DNA of 64,000 nt from Mycolicibacterium komanii (GCF_001050035.1 NZ_CVTA01000033.1:1-64000); one strand, 5' to 3'; shown: positions 56,807-64,000, numbered from the stretch's first letter. Notes: a model not told the origin generated them from the sequence alone. Numbers and translations are program-made.

Positions 56807-57493
56807 TCAGGTCGGCCGGACCGACGGCGCTTCTGCGGCGGCCTCCGCGGGCGCCGTGCGGCGCCGGATGAGCCACGCCACCAGCACGGCCACGGCCACG
56901 GAGGCGGTGACCCCGACGGCGACCCAGCGCAGTCCGAGCGCACCGTCGAACAGCATCCACAGCCCGAACAGCAGGAACAGGACGCTCGCCAGGCCGTGCA
57001 GGAACGCTTCGGGCAGTCGCTTGTGCATCAACCGGCCGGCCGCGATGGCGGCGCCGTCGGCCAACACCATGCCCGCCGTCGCCCCGATCCAGACACCGGC
57101 CCAGTTGCGGTCGCTGGCCAGGGCGACGGTGGCCAGCATCGTCTTGTCGCCGAGTTCGGCGAGGACGAACGACGAGACGATCGCCGGGACGACGAAGCGC
57201 GGCTCGGCGATGCGGATCTCTTCGTCGTCACCCTTCTCGCGCCACGTCCAGACCGCGAACAACAGGAACGCGATGGCGGCGACGAATGCGATCGGGCGTT
57301 CGGGCAGTGTCATGCCGAGGAAGTGCCCGACGGCCACCGACAGGCCGTGCACCAGCATTGCGGCGATGGCGACGCCGGAGAGCACGACCCACCATCTGTG
57401 CCGCAGCGAGTAGGTCATGGTGATCAGCTGTGATTTGTCGCCGAGTTCGGCGACGAACACCACGGCGAGACTGACCAGGATGGCGGCGAGCAC
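56807..57493 (-). CDS. UPF0016/TMEM165-family manganese exporter (Rv3848-like)
   Basis: 228 residues from GTG 57493. Six to seven membrane helices and two copies of the family signature: FVAELGDKSQLITM near residue 17 and FVLAELGDKTMLATV near 117, which form the cation site. Bacterial members export Mn2+. A yybP-ykoY riboswitch lies directly upstream, in agreement. Neighbours espR and an Rv3847-like gene as in M. tuberculosis. Confidence 0.9.
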   Translation of the reverse strand: MLAAILVSLAVVFVAELGDKSQLITMTYSLRHRWWVVLSGVAIAAMLVHGLSVAVGHFLGMTLPERPIAFVAAIAFLLFAVWTWREKGDDEEIRIAEPRFVVPAIVSSFVLAELGDKTMLATVALASDRNWAGVWIGATAGMVLADGAAIAAGRLMHKRLPEAFLHGLASVLFLLFGLWMLFDGALGLRWVAVGVTASVAVAVLVAWLIRRRTAPAEAAAEAPSVRPT

Positions 57494-57550
57494 TCGGACG
57501 ACCCTTTCGACGCGTCGCCGACGATGCGGAGCTCTCCGCCCGCCGGCTTC

Positions 57551-57645
57551 GGTCGAAGGTCTCGCCCACCACACGTGGTGTGGTCCGCCGGCCGGGCTTG
57601 CGCCAGTATGTCGACACGACGATTGGGGGCTACTCCCCTTCGCTT
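57551..57645 (-). promoter_or_regulatory. yybP-ykoY manganese riboswitch
   Basis: On the minus strand the leader contains AAGGGGAGTAGCC, then GTCGACATACTGGC, a variable hairpin CACCAC-GT-GTGGTG, and GGCGAGACCTTC, in the order of the yybP-ykoY class. The conserved GGGGAGUAG and CGAGACC blocks form the Mn2+-binding core. It ends about 57 bp before the exporter start, so Mn2+ should turn on expression. Confidence 0.85.
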
Positions 57646-57750
57646 ACTGAACCGACCTTAGCCGCGGGTTCGCGGATGCGCTACCGCCACAGTGTTTTCG
57701 GGCAGCCGAATCCGCCGTTCAGGGACCCGAATCGAATGCTTCGAAAGCCC

Positions 57751-58284
57751 TTATGCCGCAAGCAGCATCGCGAGGATCGCGGTATCCGGATGGCTGATCG
57801 GGTCGACGCCGACACGGCTCACCATCGAGGTCACCGTCCCGTCCGCCTCGGCTTCCACCCACGCGGCGCGGTGCTCGAGGCCGAGGTGCGGGAGCCCGGG
57901 CAGCAGTACGCAGCCGGACGCCGCGCCGTTGCACTCCGGCAGCGACGGCGTGGTTTCCGAAGGAGGATGCAGCATCAGCAGGGCAGGCGGTTGGTGCTCG
58001 GCGAAATAACCTGGCGGCACCGCTGATTCACCCACCACGGTGCCCTCGGCCAGGACCAGGCCGACGGTGTTGGGCTCTGGCTCGTCGGGCAGCTCTTCGC
58101 GGGCACCGAATATCGTTGTCGTGGACAGCAATCCGGGCAGTGACGCGACGCGGACGGCGACCATGAGCAGTTGCGCCCATTCCTTGGTCGAGTCCGGCCA
58201 TCGGCCCGAGATGACGAAACCCTTGAGTGAGCCGCGTGAATGAAAGGGGGCGACTTCGATCGCCTTACCCGATTCCCTCTCCAT
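57751..58284 (-). CDS. Conserved hypothetical protein (Rv3847-like)
   Basis: 177 residues from ATG 58284, equal in length to Rv3847 as recalled. Distinct segments: FHSRGSLKGFVISGRWPDST, VRVASLPGLLSTTTIFG and GVDPISHPDTAILAMLLA. No signal peptide or named domain. Function unknown. In M. tuberculosis it adjoins sodA; here the nickel SOD pair is in that place. Confidence 0.82.
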   Translation of the reverse strand: MERESGKAIEVAPFHSRGSLKGFVISGRWPDSTKEWAQLLMVAVRVASLPGLLSTTTIFGAREELPDEPEPNTVGLVLAEGTVVGESAVPPGYFAEHQPPALLMLHPPSETTPSLPECNGAASGCVLLPGLPHLGLEHRAAWVEAEADGTVTSMVSRVGVDPISHPDTAILAMLLAA

Positions 58285-58405
58285 ATCGCCTCCGCGCCAT
58301 CGGTGTTCGGACGCCGGCCCCAGCCGACTGATGGCCCGACACGCCAGTGGGTCGATTTGCTCAGCATGCGGCAGAACTCGGCTGGCACGCAAGAGGACAC
58401 GACTG

Positions 58406-58747
58406 CTAACGGCCGGATTCGCGTCGGGCAGTCCACAGCACGCGATACGACCCGGCTGCCGTGACCCAGCCGAAATCATGCGAGTCCGCGGCGCCGGGGG
58501 CGCGCGGATTGTCCGAGCGGGCTTCGAAGATCACGTCGCGGCCCGCGCCGTACACGTCACCGACCCGCTTGACGAGCCACCGCTTCGATTGACGCGGATC
58601 CCGGAACACCCTTAGCTGGCCCTGCCGAATGCGCCCGCCCCGCATGGCCAAAAGCCCGTCGCCCGGTTGAACCGTCGGGCGCATCGAGTCGTCCACCACT
58701 CGGAACAGTCGCAGCGGCCAGCGTCGCGGTGTCTGGTTGCGGCGCAC
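58406..58747 (-). CDS. sodX: S26-family nickel-SOD maturation protease SodX
   Basis: 113 residues from GTG 58747 (ATGs at 58771 and 58792 would overlap sodN). Serine in VDDSMRPTVQPGD and lysine in WLVKRVGDVYG form the Ser-Lys dyad of signal-peptidase-like S26 enzymes. It should cleave the 14-residue SodN propeptide to expose the nickel hook. Head-to-head with sodN, starts about 22 bp apart. Confidence 0.85.
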   Translation of the reverse strand: MRRNQTPRRWPLRLFRVVDDSMRPTVQPGDGLLAMRGGRIRQGQLRVFRDPRQSKRWLVKRVGDVYGAGRDVIFEARSDNPRAPGAADSHDFGWVTAAGSYRVLWTARRESGR

Positions 58748-58769
58748 CCCCAAAGGGTAAGTTAGGAGC

Positions 58770-59192
58770 ATGCTGCATCGATTGTTCAACAACGCAACCC
58801 CCGCCCATGCCCATTGCGATCTGTACTGCGGCGTCTACGACCCCGCGCAGGCCAAAATCGAGGCGCTCTCGTGCTTGAAGACGATTCAGAAGTATCACGA
58901 CTCCGACGATGAGCACTTCCGCACGCGCTGCATCATCATCAAGGAGCGCCAGGCCGAAGAGGTCAAGCATCACCTGATGGTGTTGTGGGCCGACTTCTTC
59001 GCCAAGGACCACTTCGAGCAGTTCCCCAACCTGCACCAGCTGTTCTGGGACGGAGTGCACGGCGCCGGCGACGTCAAGAAGTCACTCGACGTCGCGGTCG
59101 CCGAGAAGCTGCTCAAGACGATCGACGAGATCGCCGACATCTTCTGGCAGACCGACAAGGGCAAGCAGATGGGTGTCTATCCGCCCGCCTGA
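58770..59192 (+). CDS. sodN: Nickel superoxide dismutase SodN
   Basis: 140 residues: propeptide MLHRLFNNATPAHA then mature HCDLYCGVYDPAQAKIEA. His1, Cys2 and Cys6 of the nickel hook are present, and IKERQAEEVKHHLMVLW and the HFEQFPNLHQLFW helices match the family. Residue 5, a proline in the common HCDLPCGVY motif, is tyrosine here. Dismutes superoxide in the cytosol. Divergent sodX protease. The site corresponds to that of iron/manganese sodA in M. tuberculosis. Confidence 0.93.
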   Translation: MLHRLFNNATPAHAHCDLYCGVYDPAQAKIEALSCLKTIQKYHDSDDEHFRTRCIIIKERQAEEVKHHLMVLWADFFAKDHFEQFPNLHQLFWDGVHGAGDVKKSLDVAVAEKLLKTIDEIADIFWQTDKGKQMGVYPPA

Positions 59193-59210
59193 CACACCTG
59201 CTTGACACCG

Positions 59211-59242
59211 AAGAGCCGCCGAGTCATCGACCGGCGGCTCTT
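59211..59242 (+). terminator. Rho-independent-like terminator after sodN
   Basis: AAGAGCCGCCG (59211-59221) pairs with CGGCGGCTCTT (59232-59242) in an 11-bp stem, 10-base loop, followed by TCGTAT. It also could terminate the convergent small membrane protein gene. Confidence 0.75.
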
Positions 59243-59271
59243 TCGTATCCGAGATTCGAGGCGGGCGTCCG

Positions 59272-59430
59272 TCAGTACAGGACGATGAGTGCAAGCACGA
59301 CCAGGAGCACCAGCGCGATCACGCCGGCGCGCAGGAACGCCATCAACTGGGTGCGGGTGTAGGCGGTCGGCGTCGAGGACTGCCACTCCGTGGGCGGCAT
59401 TGCCGAACCCGAACCCATCGAAGATGTCAT
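59272..59430 (-). CDS. Small single-pass membrane protein, 52 residues
   Basis: Reads MTSSMGSGSAMPPTEWQSST then a short link and a hydrophobic helix AGVIALVLLVVLALIVLY at the C-terminus, from ATG 59430 behind a GGAGGGG site. A polar Ser/Thr/Pro-rich N-terminus plus one tail anchor. Convergent with sodN. No known family; coding is supported by ribosome site and the clean hydrophobic helix. Confidence 0.7.
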   Translation of the reverse strand: MTSSMGSGSAMPPTEWQSSTPTAYTRTQLMAFLRAGVIALVLLVVLALIVLY

Positions 59431-59799
59431 GAACCCCTCCTGACCTGCATTTTTAACGGCTTCCCCCGGTGAGATCGATCACAGCTTGCCAGCTGTGACG
59501 CCGATCATAACCCCTGATGTGTCGCCGGGAAAATCGGCTCGCTCGTGCCGCCGGCGCCCCCGCGAGCACCGCCGTTGCGGTTAGTTCGGCTAGGGATTTC
59601 GCTCGCCAGTCGAGAATCTGTTGATGGGAGCGCCGGATCGCCGACGGCTTATCCACAGTTTTCCTCAGGGAAAACACAGATTCAGCGGCTCACGGCGGGT
59701 TCTTCGACGTGGAGGGCCTGTGGATGAACCTGTGGAAATTGTGGATAGGTCGGCATTGCTGTCGGCGCGCAACGCCCGACGGCATGTCAGCATTGAGGC
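59431..59799. other. 369-bp gap with one inverted repeat
   Basis: Holds the promoter region of the small membrane protein and of the rhodanese gene. The only clear element is the dyad TCACAGCT-TGCC-AGCTGTGA at 59479-59498 (8-base arms), either an operator or a hairpin. Repeated TGTGGA/TTATCCACA-like words occur near 59650-59745 (ttatccacagtttt, cctgtggatgaacctgtgg), resembling DnaA boxes but scattered. No gene is supported. Confidence 0.5.
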
Positions 59800-60141
59800 A
59801 TGGACGAGGCTGAGTTCGCGCAGGCCGACATCGCCGAGGTGCCGACGACCTTCGGACCGGAAGCGATGCTTCTCGATGTACGTGAGGACGACGAGTGGGC
59901 TCGCGGTCACGCACCGGACGCGCGGCACATCCCCATGGGCCAGATCCCCGCGCGCCTCGCGGAGATCGACTCCGAGGCCCAGGTGTACGTGATCTGCGCC
60001 GCCGGCGGGCGCTCGCAGCGGGTGGCGCAGTACCTGGCCAGGAACGGCTACTCGCCGGTCAACGTCAACGGCGGCATGTTCGCCTGGGCCGGGTCCGGCC
60101 GGCCGGTGATCACCGACGACGGTGGCCCGGGCGTGGTCTGA
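59800..60141 (+). CDS. Single-domain rhodanese-like sulfurtransferase
   Basis: 113 residues. LLDVREDDEWARGHAPDARHIP, catalytic loop Cys66-AAGGRS and VNGGMFAWAGSGRPV are standard rhodanese. No export signal. Transfers sulfane sulfur to cyanide or cellular thiols. It precedes the three-uORF leader of the next gene by about 20 bp. Confidence 0.92.
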   Translation: MDEAEFAQADIAEVPTTFGPEAMLLDVREDDEWARGHAPDARHIPMGQIPARLAEIDSEAQVYVICAAGGRSQRVAQYLARNGYSPVNVNGGMFAWAGSGRPVITDDGGPGVV

Positions 60142-60164
60142 CGGATCGTCGCTACCCTGGTCGA

Positions 60165-60264
60165 ATGGTCGGGCGAGGAATGCCGATCCTGCGCAGGCGA
60201 GGAGCGAGATGATCCCGCGTACGCAAGGAGCGAGATGACCCCGCGTACGCAAGGAGCGAAATGA
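60165..60264 (+). promoter_or_regulatory. Chain of three coupled upstream ORFs in 26-bp repeats
   Basis: uORF A 60165-60212 (MVGRGMPILRRRGAR), uORF B 60209-60238 (MIPRTQGAR), uORF C 60235-60264 (MTPRTQGAK). Each TGA overlaps the next ATG as ATGA, the last with the ATG 60261 of the membrane protein gene. The GGAGCGA-ATG module is spaced exactly 26 bp, so each start has its own GGAG site inside the previous uORF. Confidence 0.7.
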
Positions 60265-61301
60265 TCCAGGTGTGTTCCCAGTGTGGAACCCGGTGGAATG
60301 TGCGCGACCGACGCCGGACGTGGTGTCCGCGCTGCAACGGTTCGTTGATGCCGCCGACTGCGCCCGCACCCGCCGCGGACACCCAGTGGAGTGCCCGTCC
60401 GCCCGGTCCCGCCGGAGCCGCCCCGGGCCCGGGGTCGCGGCCGCAGCCGCCGCCCGGCTATCGCTGGGTCGCCGTGCGGCCAGGCGCACCGCCGCATCCG
60501 CGGCGTCCCAGGCGCGTGCTGGGCCCGACACCGCGCTACGCGACCATCCCGCGTTGGGGCCTCGTCGACCAGATCGCACCGGTCGACCAACAGCAGGAGC
60601 TGGCGCGCGGCGGGCCGTCGTCGGGCATGCTGCGCGGCATCCTGTGGCTGACGATGGCGGTCCTGGGCGCTGCGGCCCTGATCCACCTGGCGCGCTACGT
60701 GCTGTTGATCGTCAACCGGACGGTGTTGCTGCATCCGTGGATCGCCGCGATCGCGACGTGGTTCGGCGTCGTGCTCAGCGTCGTCGCCGCGTTCATGGTG
60801 GTGGGCAGCCTGATTGTGCTGACCAACTGGCTGATCGCGCGACGGGCCGCCGCATACGCCTTTCGGGGAACCACCGACCCCCGACCGTCCTGGCGGCTGC
60901 AGGCCGGCTGCCTGCTCCCGTTCGTCAACCTGTTCTGGGCCCCGGTGTTCGTCATCGAGCTGGCGGGCGTCGAGGAACGGCTCGGCCACCTGCGCCGGCC
61001 GATCGTGGTGTGGTGGCTGGCGTGGATCGTCAGTTACGCGGTCTCGATCTGGTCGATCGCGACCAGCTTCACGCGTGACGCGCAGGGCATCGCCGACAAC
61101 ACCATGACCACGATGATCGCGTACCTGCTCGCGCTGGCGACGCTCCTGCTCGCGGAGAAGGTCGTTTCGGGCTTCGAGCGGCGCCCGGTCGAGCGGCCGA
61201 GCAAGCGCTGGGTGATCGTCCCCGACGACGGCTCGCGCGTCGAGGATCAGCCCGAGCCCGAGGTTGCGGTTGAGTCCCGAGGGCAGGACCCGGCAGCATA
61301 G
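60261..61301 (+). CDS. DUF4328-type membrane protein with zinc ribbon (Rv3843c-like)
   Basis: 346 residues from ATG 60261. N-terminal zinc ribbon VCSQCGTRW...TWCPRCNGSL (two CxxC), a Pro/Gly-rich linker, and six membrane helices (residues about 125-300) with LLPFVNLFWAPVFVIEL and WWLAWIVSY as in DUF4328 proteins. Rv3843c has similar size and lies beside glpQ1 too. Function unknown. Translation start is coupled to a uORF chain. Confidence 0.82.
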   Translation: MIQVCSQCGTRWNVRDRRRTWCPRCNGSLMPPTAPAPAADTQWSARPPGPAGAAPGPGSRPQPPPGYRWVAVRPGAPPHPRRPRRVLGPTPRYATIPRWGLVDQIAPVDQQQELARGGPSSGMLRGILWLTMAVLGAAALIHLARYVLLIVNRTVLLHPWIAAIATWFGVVLSVVAAFMVVGSLIVLTNWLIARRAAAYAFRGTTDPRPSWRLQAGCLLPFVNLFWAPVFVIELAGVEERLGHLRRPIVVWWLAWIVSYAVSIWSIATSFTRDAQGIADNTMTTMIAYLLALATLLLAEKVVSGFERRPVERPSKRWVIVPDDGSRVEDQPEPEVAVESRGQDPAA

Positions 61302-61306
61302 GTCGT

Positions 61307-62158
61307 ATGACAGGCGACTCCGAAGCCGCCGACACCGCGGCTTCCGGACCGACGCTCGGGGGCCATCCATTCGTCGTGGCGCACCGTGGCGCATCGGCCC
61401 ACCGTCCCGAGCACACGCTCGCGGCGTACGAGCTCGCGCTCCAGGAGGGCGCGGACGGCGTCGAATGCGACGTGCGGCTCACTCGTGACGGCCACCTGGT
61501 CTGCGTGCACGACCGCAGGGTCGACCGGACGTCGAACGGAACCGGCCTGGTCAGCGACATGACGCTCGCCCAGCTGCGCGAGCTGGACTTCGGCTCCTGG
61601 CATCCCAGCCGGAACGCCGTTGAGCCGCAAGGCGATACCGGGTTGCTCACCCTCGAGGGGCTGATCACTTTGGTGCTCGACTGGAACCGGCCGGTCAAGC
61701 TGTTCATCGAGACCAAACATCCCGTCCGGTTCGGCGCTCTGGTGGAGAGCAAGGTGCTGGCCCTGCTGCATAAGTTCGGAATCGCCGCACCGGCATCGGC
61801 AGACCTGGCGCGCGCGGTGGTGATGTCGTTCTCGGCCGCCGCGGTGTGGCGGATCCGCCGCGCGGCACCGATGTTGCCGACGGTGTTGCTCGGCGAGACG
61901 TCGCGGTATCTCGGCGGTAGCGCGGCGACCACCGTGGGCGCCACCGCGGTCGGCCCCTCGATCGCGACGCTGCGCGAGCACCCGGAATTGGTCGACCGCG
62001 CCGCCGCGCAGGGCCGGGCGATGTACTGCTGGACCGTCGACCATTTCGAGGACGTGCAGTACTGCCGCGACGTGGGGGTGGCCTGGGTCGCGACAAACCA
62101 TCCCGGCCGCACCAAGGATTGGCTGCAGAACGGTCTGGCGGGCGCGGGGCGCGACTAG
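61307..62158 (+). CDS. glpQ1: Glycerophosphodiester phosphodiesterase GlpQ1
   Basis: 283 residues. FVVAHRGASAHRPEHTLAAY (HRG), DGVECDVRLTRDGHLVCVHD (metal Glu/Asp and His) and KLFIETKHPVRFG are the GDPD catalytic segments. No signal peptide, so cytosolic. Hydrolyses glycerophosphodiesters to glycerol 3-phosphate. 5 bp after the DUF4328 gene, likely same transcript; convergent overlap of 4 bases with bfrB. Confidence 0.94.
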   Translation: MTGDSEAADTAASGPTLGGHPFVVAHRGASAHRPEHTLAAYELALQEGADGVECDVRLTRDGHLVCVHDRRVDRTSNGTGLVSDMTLAQLRELDFGSWHPSRNAVEPQGDTGLLTLEGLITLVLDWNRPVKLFIETKHPVRFGALVESKVLALLHKFGIAAPASADLARAVVMSFSAAAVWRIRRAAPMLPTVLLGETSRYLGGSAATTVGATAVGPSIATLREHPELVDRAAAQGRAMYCWTVDHFEDVQYCRDVGVAWVATNHPGRTKDWLQNGLAGAGRD

Positions 62159-62703
62159 TTAGAGGCTCCGCCCGCGGCCTTCGGCGCCGCGCTGTCCGCC
62201 GCCGCCGAGCCCAGTTCGCGCGCGACGAAATCCTCGAGATGGAACAGGTTGGCGCCGGCCCGGTCGGCGATGCGCACCAGCGTCGTCATCTGCGCGACCT
62301 CCTCGACCTGCTCGCCGAGGAACCACTGCATGAACTGCTCGCCGAGGTAGTCGCCCTCGTCGCGAGCCACGCCGGCCAACCGGCTGATCTGCTCGGTGAC
62401 CGTGCGTTCCTGGTCGAGGGCCAGCGCGAGCGCGTCGCGCGGTGTCGCGAAGTTGTTGCGTACCGGGTCGACGCCGGGGATCTCGACCTCGACGTCCCGG
62501 TCGAGCAGGTACTGGACCAGCATCATCGCGTGATTGCGCTCTTCGACGGACTGGCGGTAGAAGTGATTGGCCAGCTGCGGGAGGTCCGCGCCGTCGAAGT
62601 GCACGGCGATCGCGAGATATTGCTGCGCGGCCCCGAATTCGTTGCGGATCTGCTCTTGCAGAAGGGCATGGAATTTCGTGTCGGACGCTTCGGCGGTGGT
62701 CAT
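62155..62703 (-). CDS. bfrB: Ferritin BfrB
   Basis: 182 residues from ATG 62703 (GTG 9 bp upstream possible). KFHALLQEQIRNEFGAAQQYLAIAV, QSVEERNHAMMLVQYLLDRDV and DEGDYLGEQFMQWFLGEQVEEV carry the ferroxidase ligands and match M. tuberculosis BfrB closely. 24-mer iron store. I found no clear IdeR box upstream. Confidence 0.95.
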   Translation of the reverse strand: MTTAEASDTKFHALLQEQIRNEFGAAQQYLAIAVHFDGADLPQLANHFYRQSVEERNHAMMLVQYLLDRDVEVEIPGVDPVRNNFATPRDALALALDQERTVTEQISRLAGVARDEGDYLGEQFMQWFLGEQVEEVAQMTTLVRIADRAGANLFHLEDFVARELGSAAADSAAPKAAGGASN

Positions 62704-62835
62704 GGCCGCCACGATATTCCAGGTCAGGCGGCATTGTCAGTTGAGGTCGCCCTAACACAGGCGAGCTTGGCCTTATTGAGCACAGCCTTTGTGACGGCGC
62801 TTACAGAACCGGAAATGAGTTTGCTGTAGGGGTGC

Positions 62836-63765
62836 TCACGGCTGCGCGTCGAGGACTTCGACGGGGATGGGGGCGTCGGAGCGCAACGCCTCGAACAGCG
62901 CGCTCGAAAGGGCGTCGTCCCACACCACGACCGAACCCACGTCGCCGCTGGTGTATTCGCCGATGGGCACGGTCGTGGTGAGCACGTCGCCGTGCATGGC
63001 CCAGGCGAGGCGGGCCAGGTTCCACACGTGGTCGTCCTCGTTGACGGTGACGGTGCGGGTGGCCGCGCGCGCCATGGGATACCACCGCAGCGGGTTGAGC
63101 AGTACGGACGGGCTGGTGGCGCGATGCAGCAGGGCCTTCATGAACTCCTGCTGGTGGCGCATGCGGTCCAGGTCGGCGCGCGGCGTGGCCCTCGAGCGGA
63201 CGAATCCGAGCGCGCTGCGGCCGTCGAGTTCCTGGCATCCGGCGGGCAGTTCGATTCCGGCAAGCGGGTCGCTGATGGGTTCGTCGGGGCACACCTGGAC
63301 ACCGCCGACCGCGTCGACCATGGTGGCGAACCCGCCAAAGCCGATCTCGGCGTAATGGTCCATCCGCAGGCCGGTCGCCTCCTCGACCGTCTGGGCGAGC
63401 AACTGGGCGCCGCCCAGGGTGAACGCGGCGTTGATCTTGTCGCTGCCGTAGCCAGGAATCGACACGTACGAGTCGCGGGGGATCGAGACCATCGTCGCCT
63501 TGGCGCTCGAGGCGATGCCGGGGATGTGCACCACCAGGATGGTGTCTGTGCGACCGTCGCCGAGGTCACCTCCGGTGGTCCACTCCGCCTGTTGTTCGGC
63601 AGTCAGGTCCTGGCGACTGTCCGACCCGACCAGCAGCCACGTGGTTCCCGCGCCCGCCGCGGGACGCTCGGGGTAGTCGACCAGCGCGGCGAGGCGCTGC
63701 AAGGACGAGTCGATCCAGAGCCCGCCCGCCACCACGCCCACGATGGCCAACAGCACGATGACCAC
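62836..63765 (-). CDS. LCP (LytR-CpsA-Psr) family protein, N-terminus probably frameshifted
   Basis: 309 residues from GTG 63765: membrane helix VIVLLAIVGVVAGGLW at the start, then the LCP domain LLVGSDSRQ, GRTDTILVVHIP, VSIPRDSYV, GSDKINAAFTLGG and GFVRSRATPRADLDRMRHQQEF, with the pyrophosphate-binding arginines. LCP proteins transfer arabinogalactan or similar polymers to peptidoglycan. Upstream of 63765 the same frame continues open with a basic segment PPKPKRARRKRNWG but has no start codon; the expected start GTG 63923 lies in another frame. Confidence 0.88.
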   Translation of the reverse strand: MVIVLLAIVGVVAGGLWIDSSLQRLAALVDYPERPAAGAGTTWLLVGSDSRQDLTAEQQAEWTTGGDLGDGRTDTILVVHIPGIASSAKATMVSIPRDSYVSIPGYGSDKINAAFTLGGAQLLAQTVEEATGLRMDHYAEIGFGGFATMVDAVGGVQVCPDEPISDPLAGIELPAGCQELDGRSALGFVRSRATPRADLDRMRHQQEFMKALLHRATSPSVLLNPLRWYPMARAATRTVTVNEDDHVWNLARLAWAMHGDVLTTTVPIGEYTSGDVGSVVVWDDALSSALFEALRSDAPIPVEVLDAQP

Positions 63766-63954
63766 CAGCAGGCGTCCCCAATTCCGTTTGCGCCGTGCGC
63801 GTTTCGGCTTCGGCGGGGCAGGTGCGGCCGGTAGTTGGGGTCTCGGCGGATCACCTGTGACGGCTCCCGGCGCGGCCGCGGGGGCGGTTCGAACCCGCGG
63901 GGTGGTTGCCGGTTGTCGGTCACCTACAAGAATCTACGTCGCAAGCGCGGTTGT

Positions 63955-64000
63955 TCACCGCAACCAGCCCAGATGACCTGCGGCGAGCGCATACCCGACG
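63955..64000 (-). CDS. Possible C-terminal end of a gene running off the window
   Basis: Minus-strand frame ending VGYALAAGHLGWLR at TGA 63955-63957, open to the window edge. Codon use fits coding sequence, and it would lie about 30 bp upstream of the LCP gene start in the same direction. Too short to identify. Confidence 0.3.
   Translation of the reverse strand, partial: VGYALAAGHLGWLR

Noticed and set aside
59453..59677. 74-codon minus-strand frame in the sodN-rhodanese gap
   Set aside because: No ribosome site, odd composition, and it spans the inverted repeat and promoter-like region.
59650..59750. Replication origin suggested by TTATCCACA-like words
   Set aside because: Only a few loosely matching words, no dnaA/dnaN genes and no AT-rich unwinding region nearby.
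62742..62755. IdeR-like iron box upstream of bfrB (TGAGG-tcgc-CCTAA)
   Set aside because: The arms resemble TTAGG/CCTAA but the spacing is 4 instead of 9 bases, so it does not fit the 19-bp iron-box consensus.

Overview
The window is GC-rich chromosomal DNA of a mycobacterium, most likely a rapidly growing environmental species (Mycolicibacterium type). The evidence is gene content. It carries the distal end of an ESX-1 locus (mycP1, eccE1, espB, espL), the ethR/ethA pair, espR, a lysine-repeat H-NS-like protein, bfrB, glpQ1 and a Dps1-type protein. GTG/TTG starts, 4-base stop/start overlaps and several start codons placed where leaderless mRNAs would begin also fit. No tRNA, rRNA, CRISPR array, insertion sequence or prophage is visible. 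M. tuberculosis names below are recognition by protein similarity and gene order from memory; no search was run.

Layout. (1) 1-3.0 kb: monoacylglycerol lipase, lipoprotein, DUF2786 protein and metallohydrolase, resembling Rv0183-Rv0185. (2) 3.0-7.6 kb: espL, espB, eccE1 and mycP1 on the minus strand, without the ESX-1 core. (3) 7.8-8.7 kb: two small conserved genes. (4) 8.8-13.2 kb: glycosyltransferase, methyltransferase, alpha/alpha-toroid protein, a second methyltransferase and a TetR regulator; two near-identical palindromes tie them into one regulon. (5) 13.2-28.3 kb: a block colinear with Rv0135c-Rv0143c (TetR, two CYP138-like P450s, msrA, Rv0138/Rv0139-like genes behind a KstR box, DUF427, AlkA-like glycosylase, ClC channel), with msrB, an FAD oxidase, an HNH endonuclease and dps interspersed. 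(6) 28.3-30.4 kb: a copper-type P-type ATPase behind a copper-repressor operator. (7) 30.8-63.9 kb: a long block colinear, in reverse order, with Rv3859c-Rv3840: gltBD, PHP protein, ethR/ethA, rraA, hns, espR, UPF0016 exporter, Rv3847-like protein, glpQ1, bfrB and an LCP protein. Insertions include a K+/H+ antiporter with a TrkA-type protein, an ArsR-SulP operon, DinB, a copC/copD/ycnI cluster and an ImmA-type peptidase with a membrane partner.

Functional themes are nitrogen assimilation (gltBD), redox repair and metal handling (msrAB, dps, bfrB, copper ATPase, CopCD/YcnI, Mn exporter with riboswitch, nickel SOD), DNA repair (AlkA-like, DinB with a LexA box), envelope and secretion (ESX-1 tail, LCP, GT cluster) and lipid/sterol metabolism. 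The most unusual features are a nickel superoxide dismutase with its maturation protease where M. tuberculosis has sodA, a chain of three tiny upstream ORFs linked by ATGA overlaps before a DUF4328-type gene, and the TetR-controlled glycoconjugate-type cluster.
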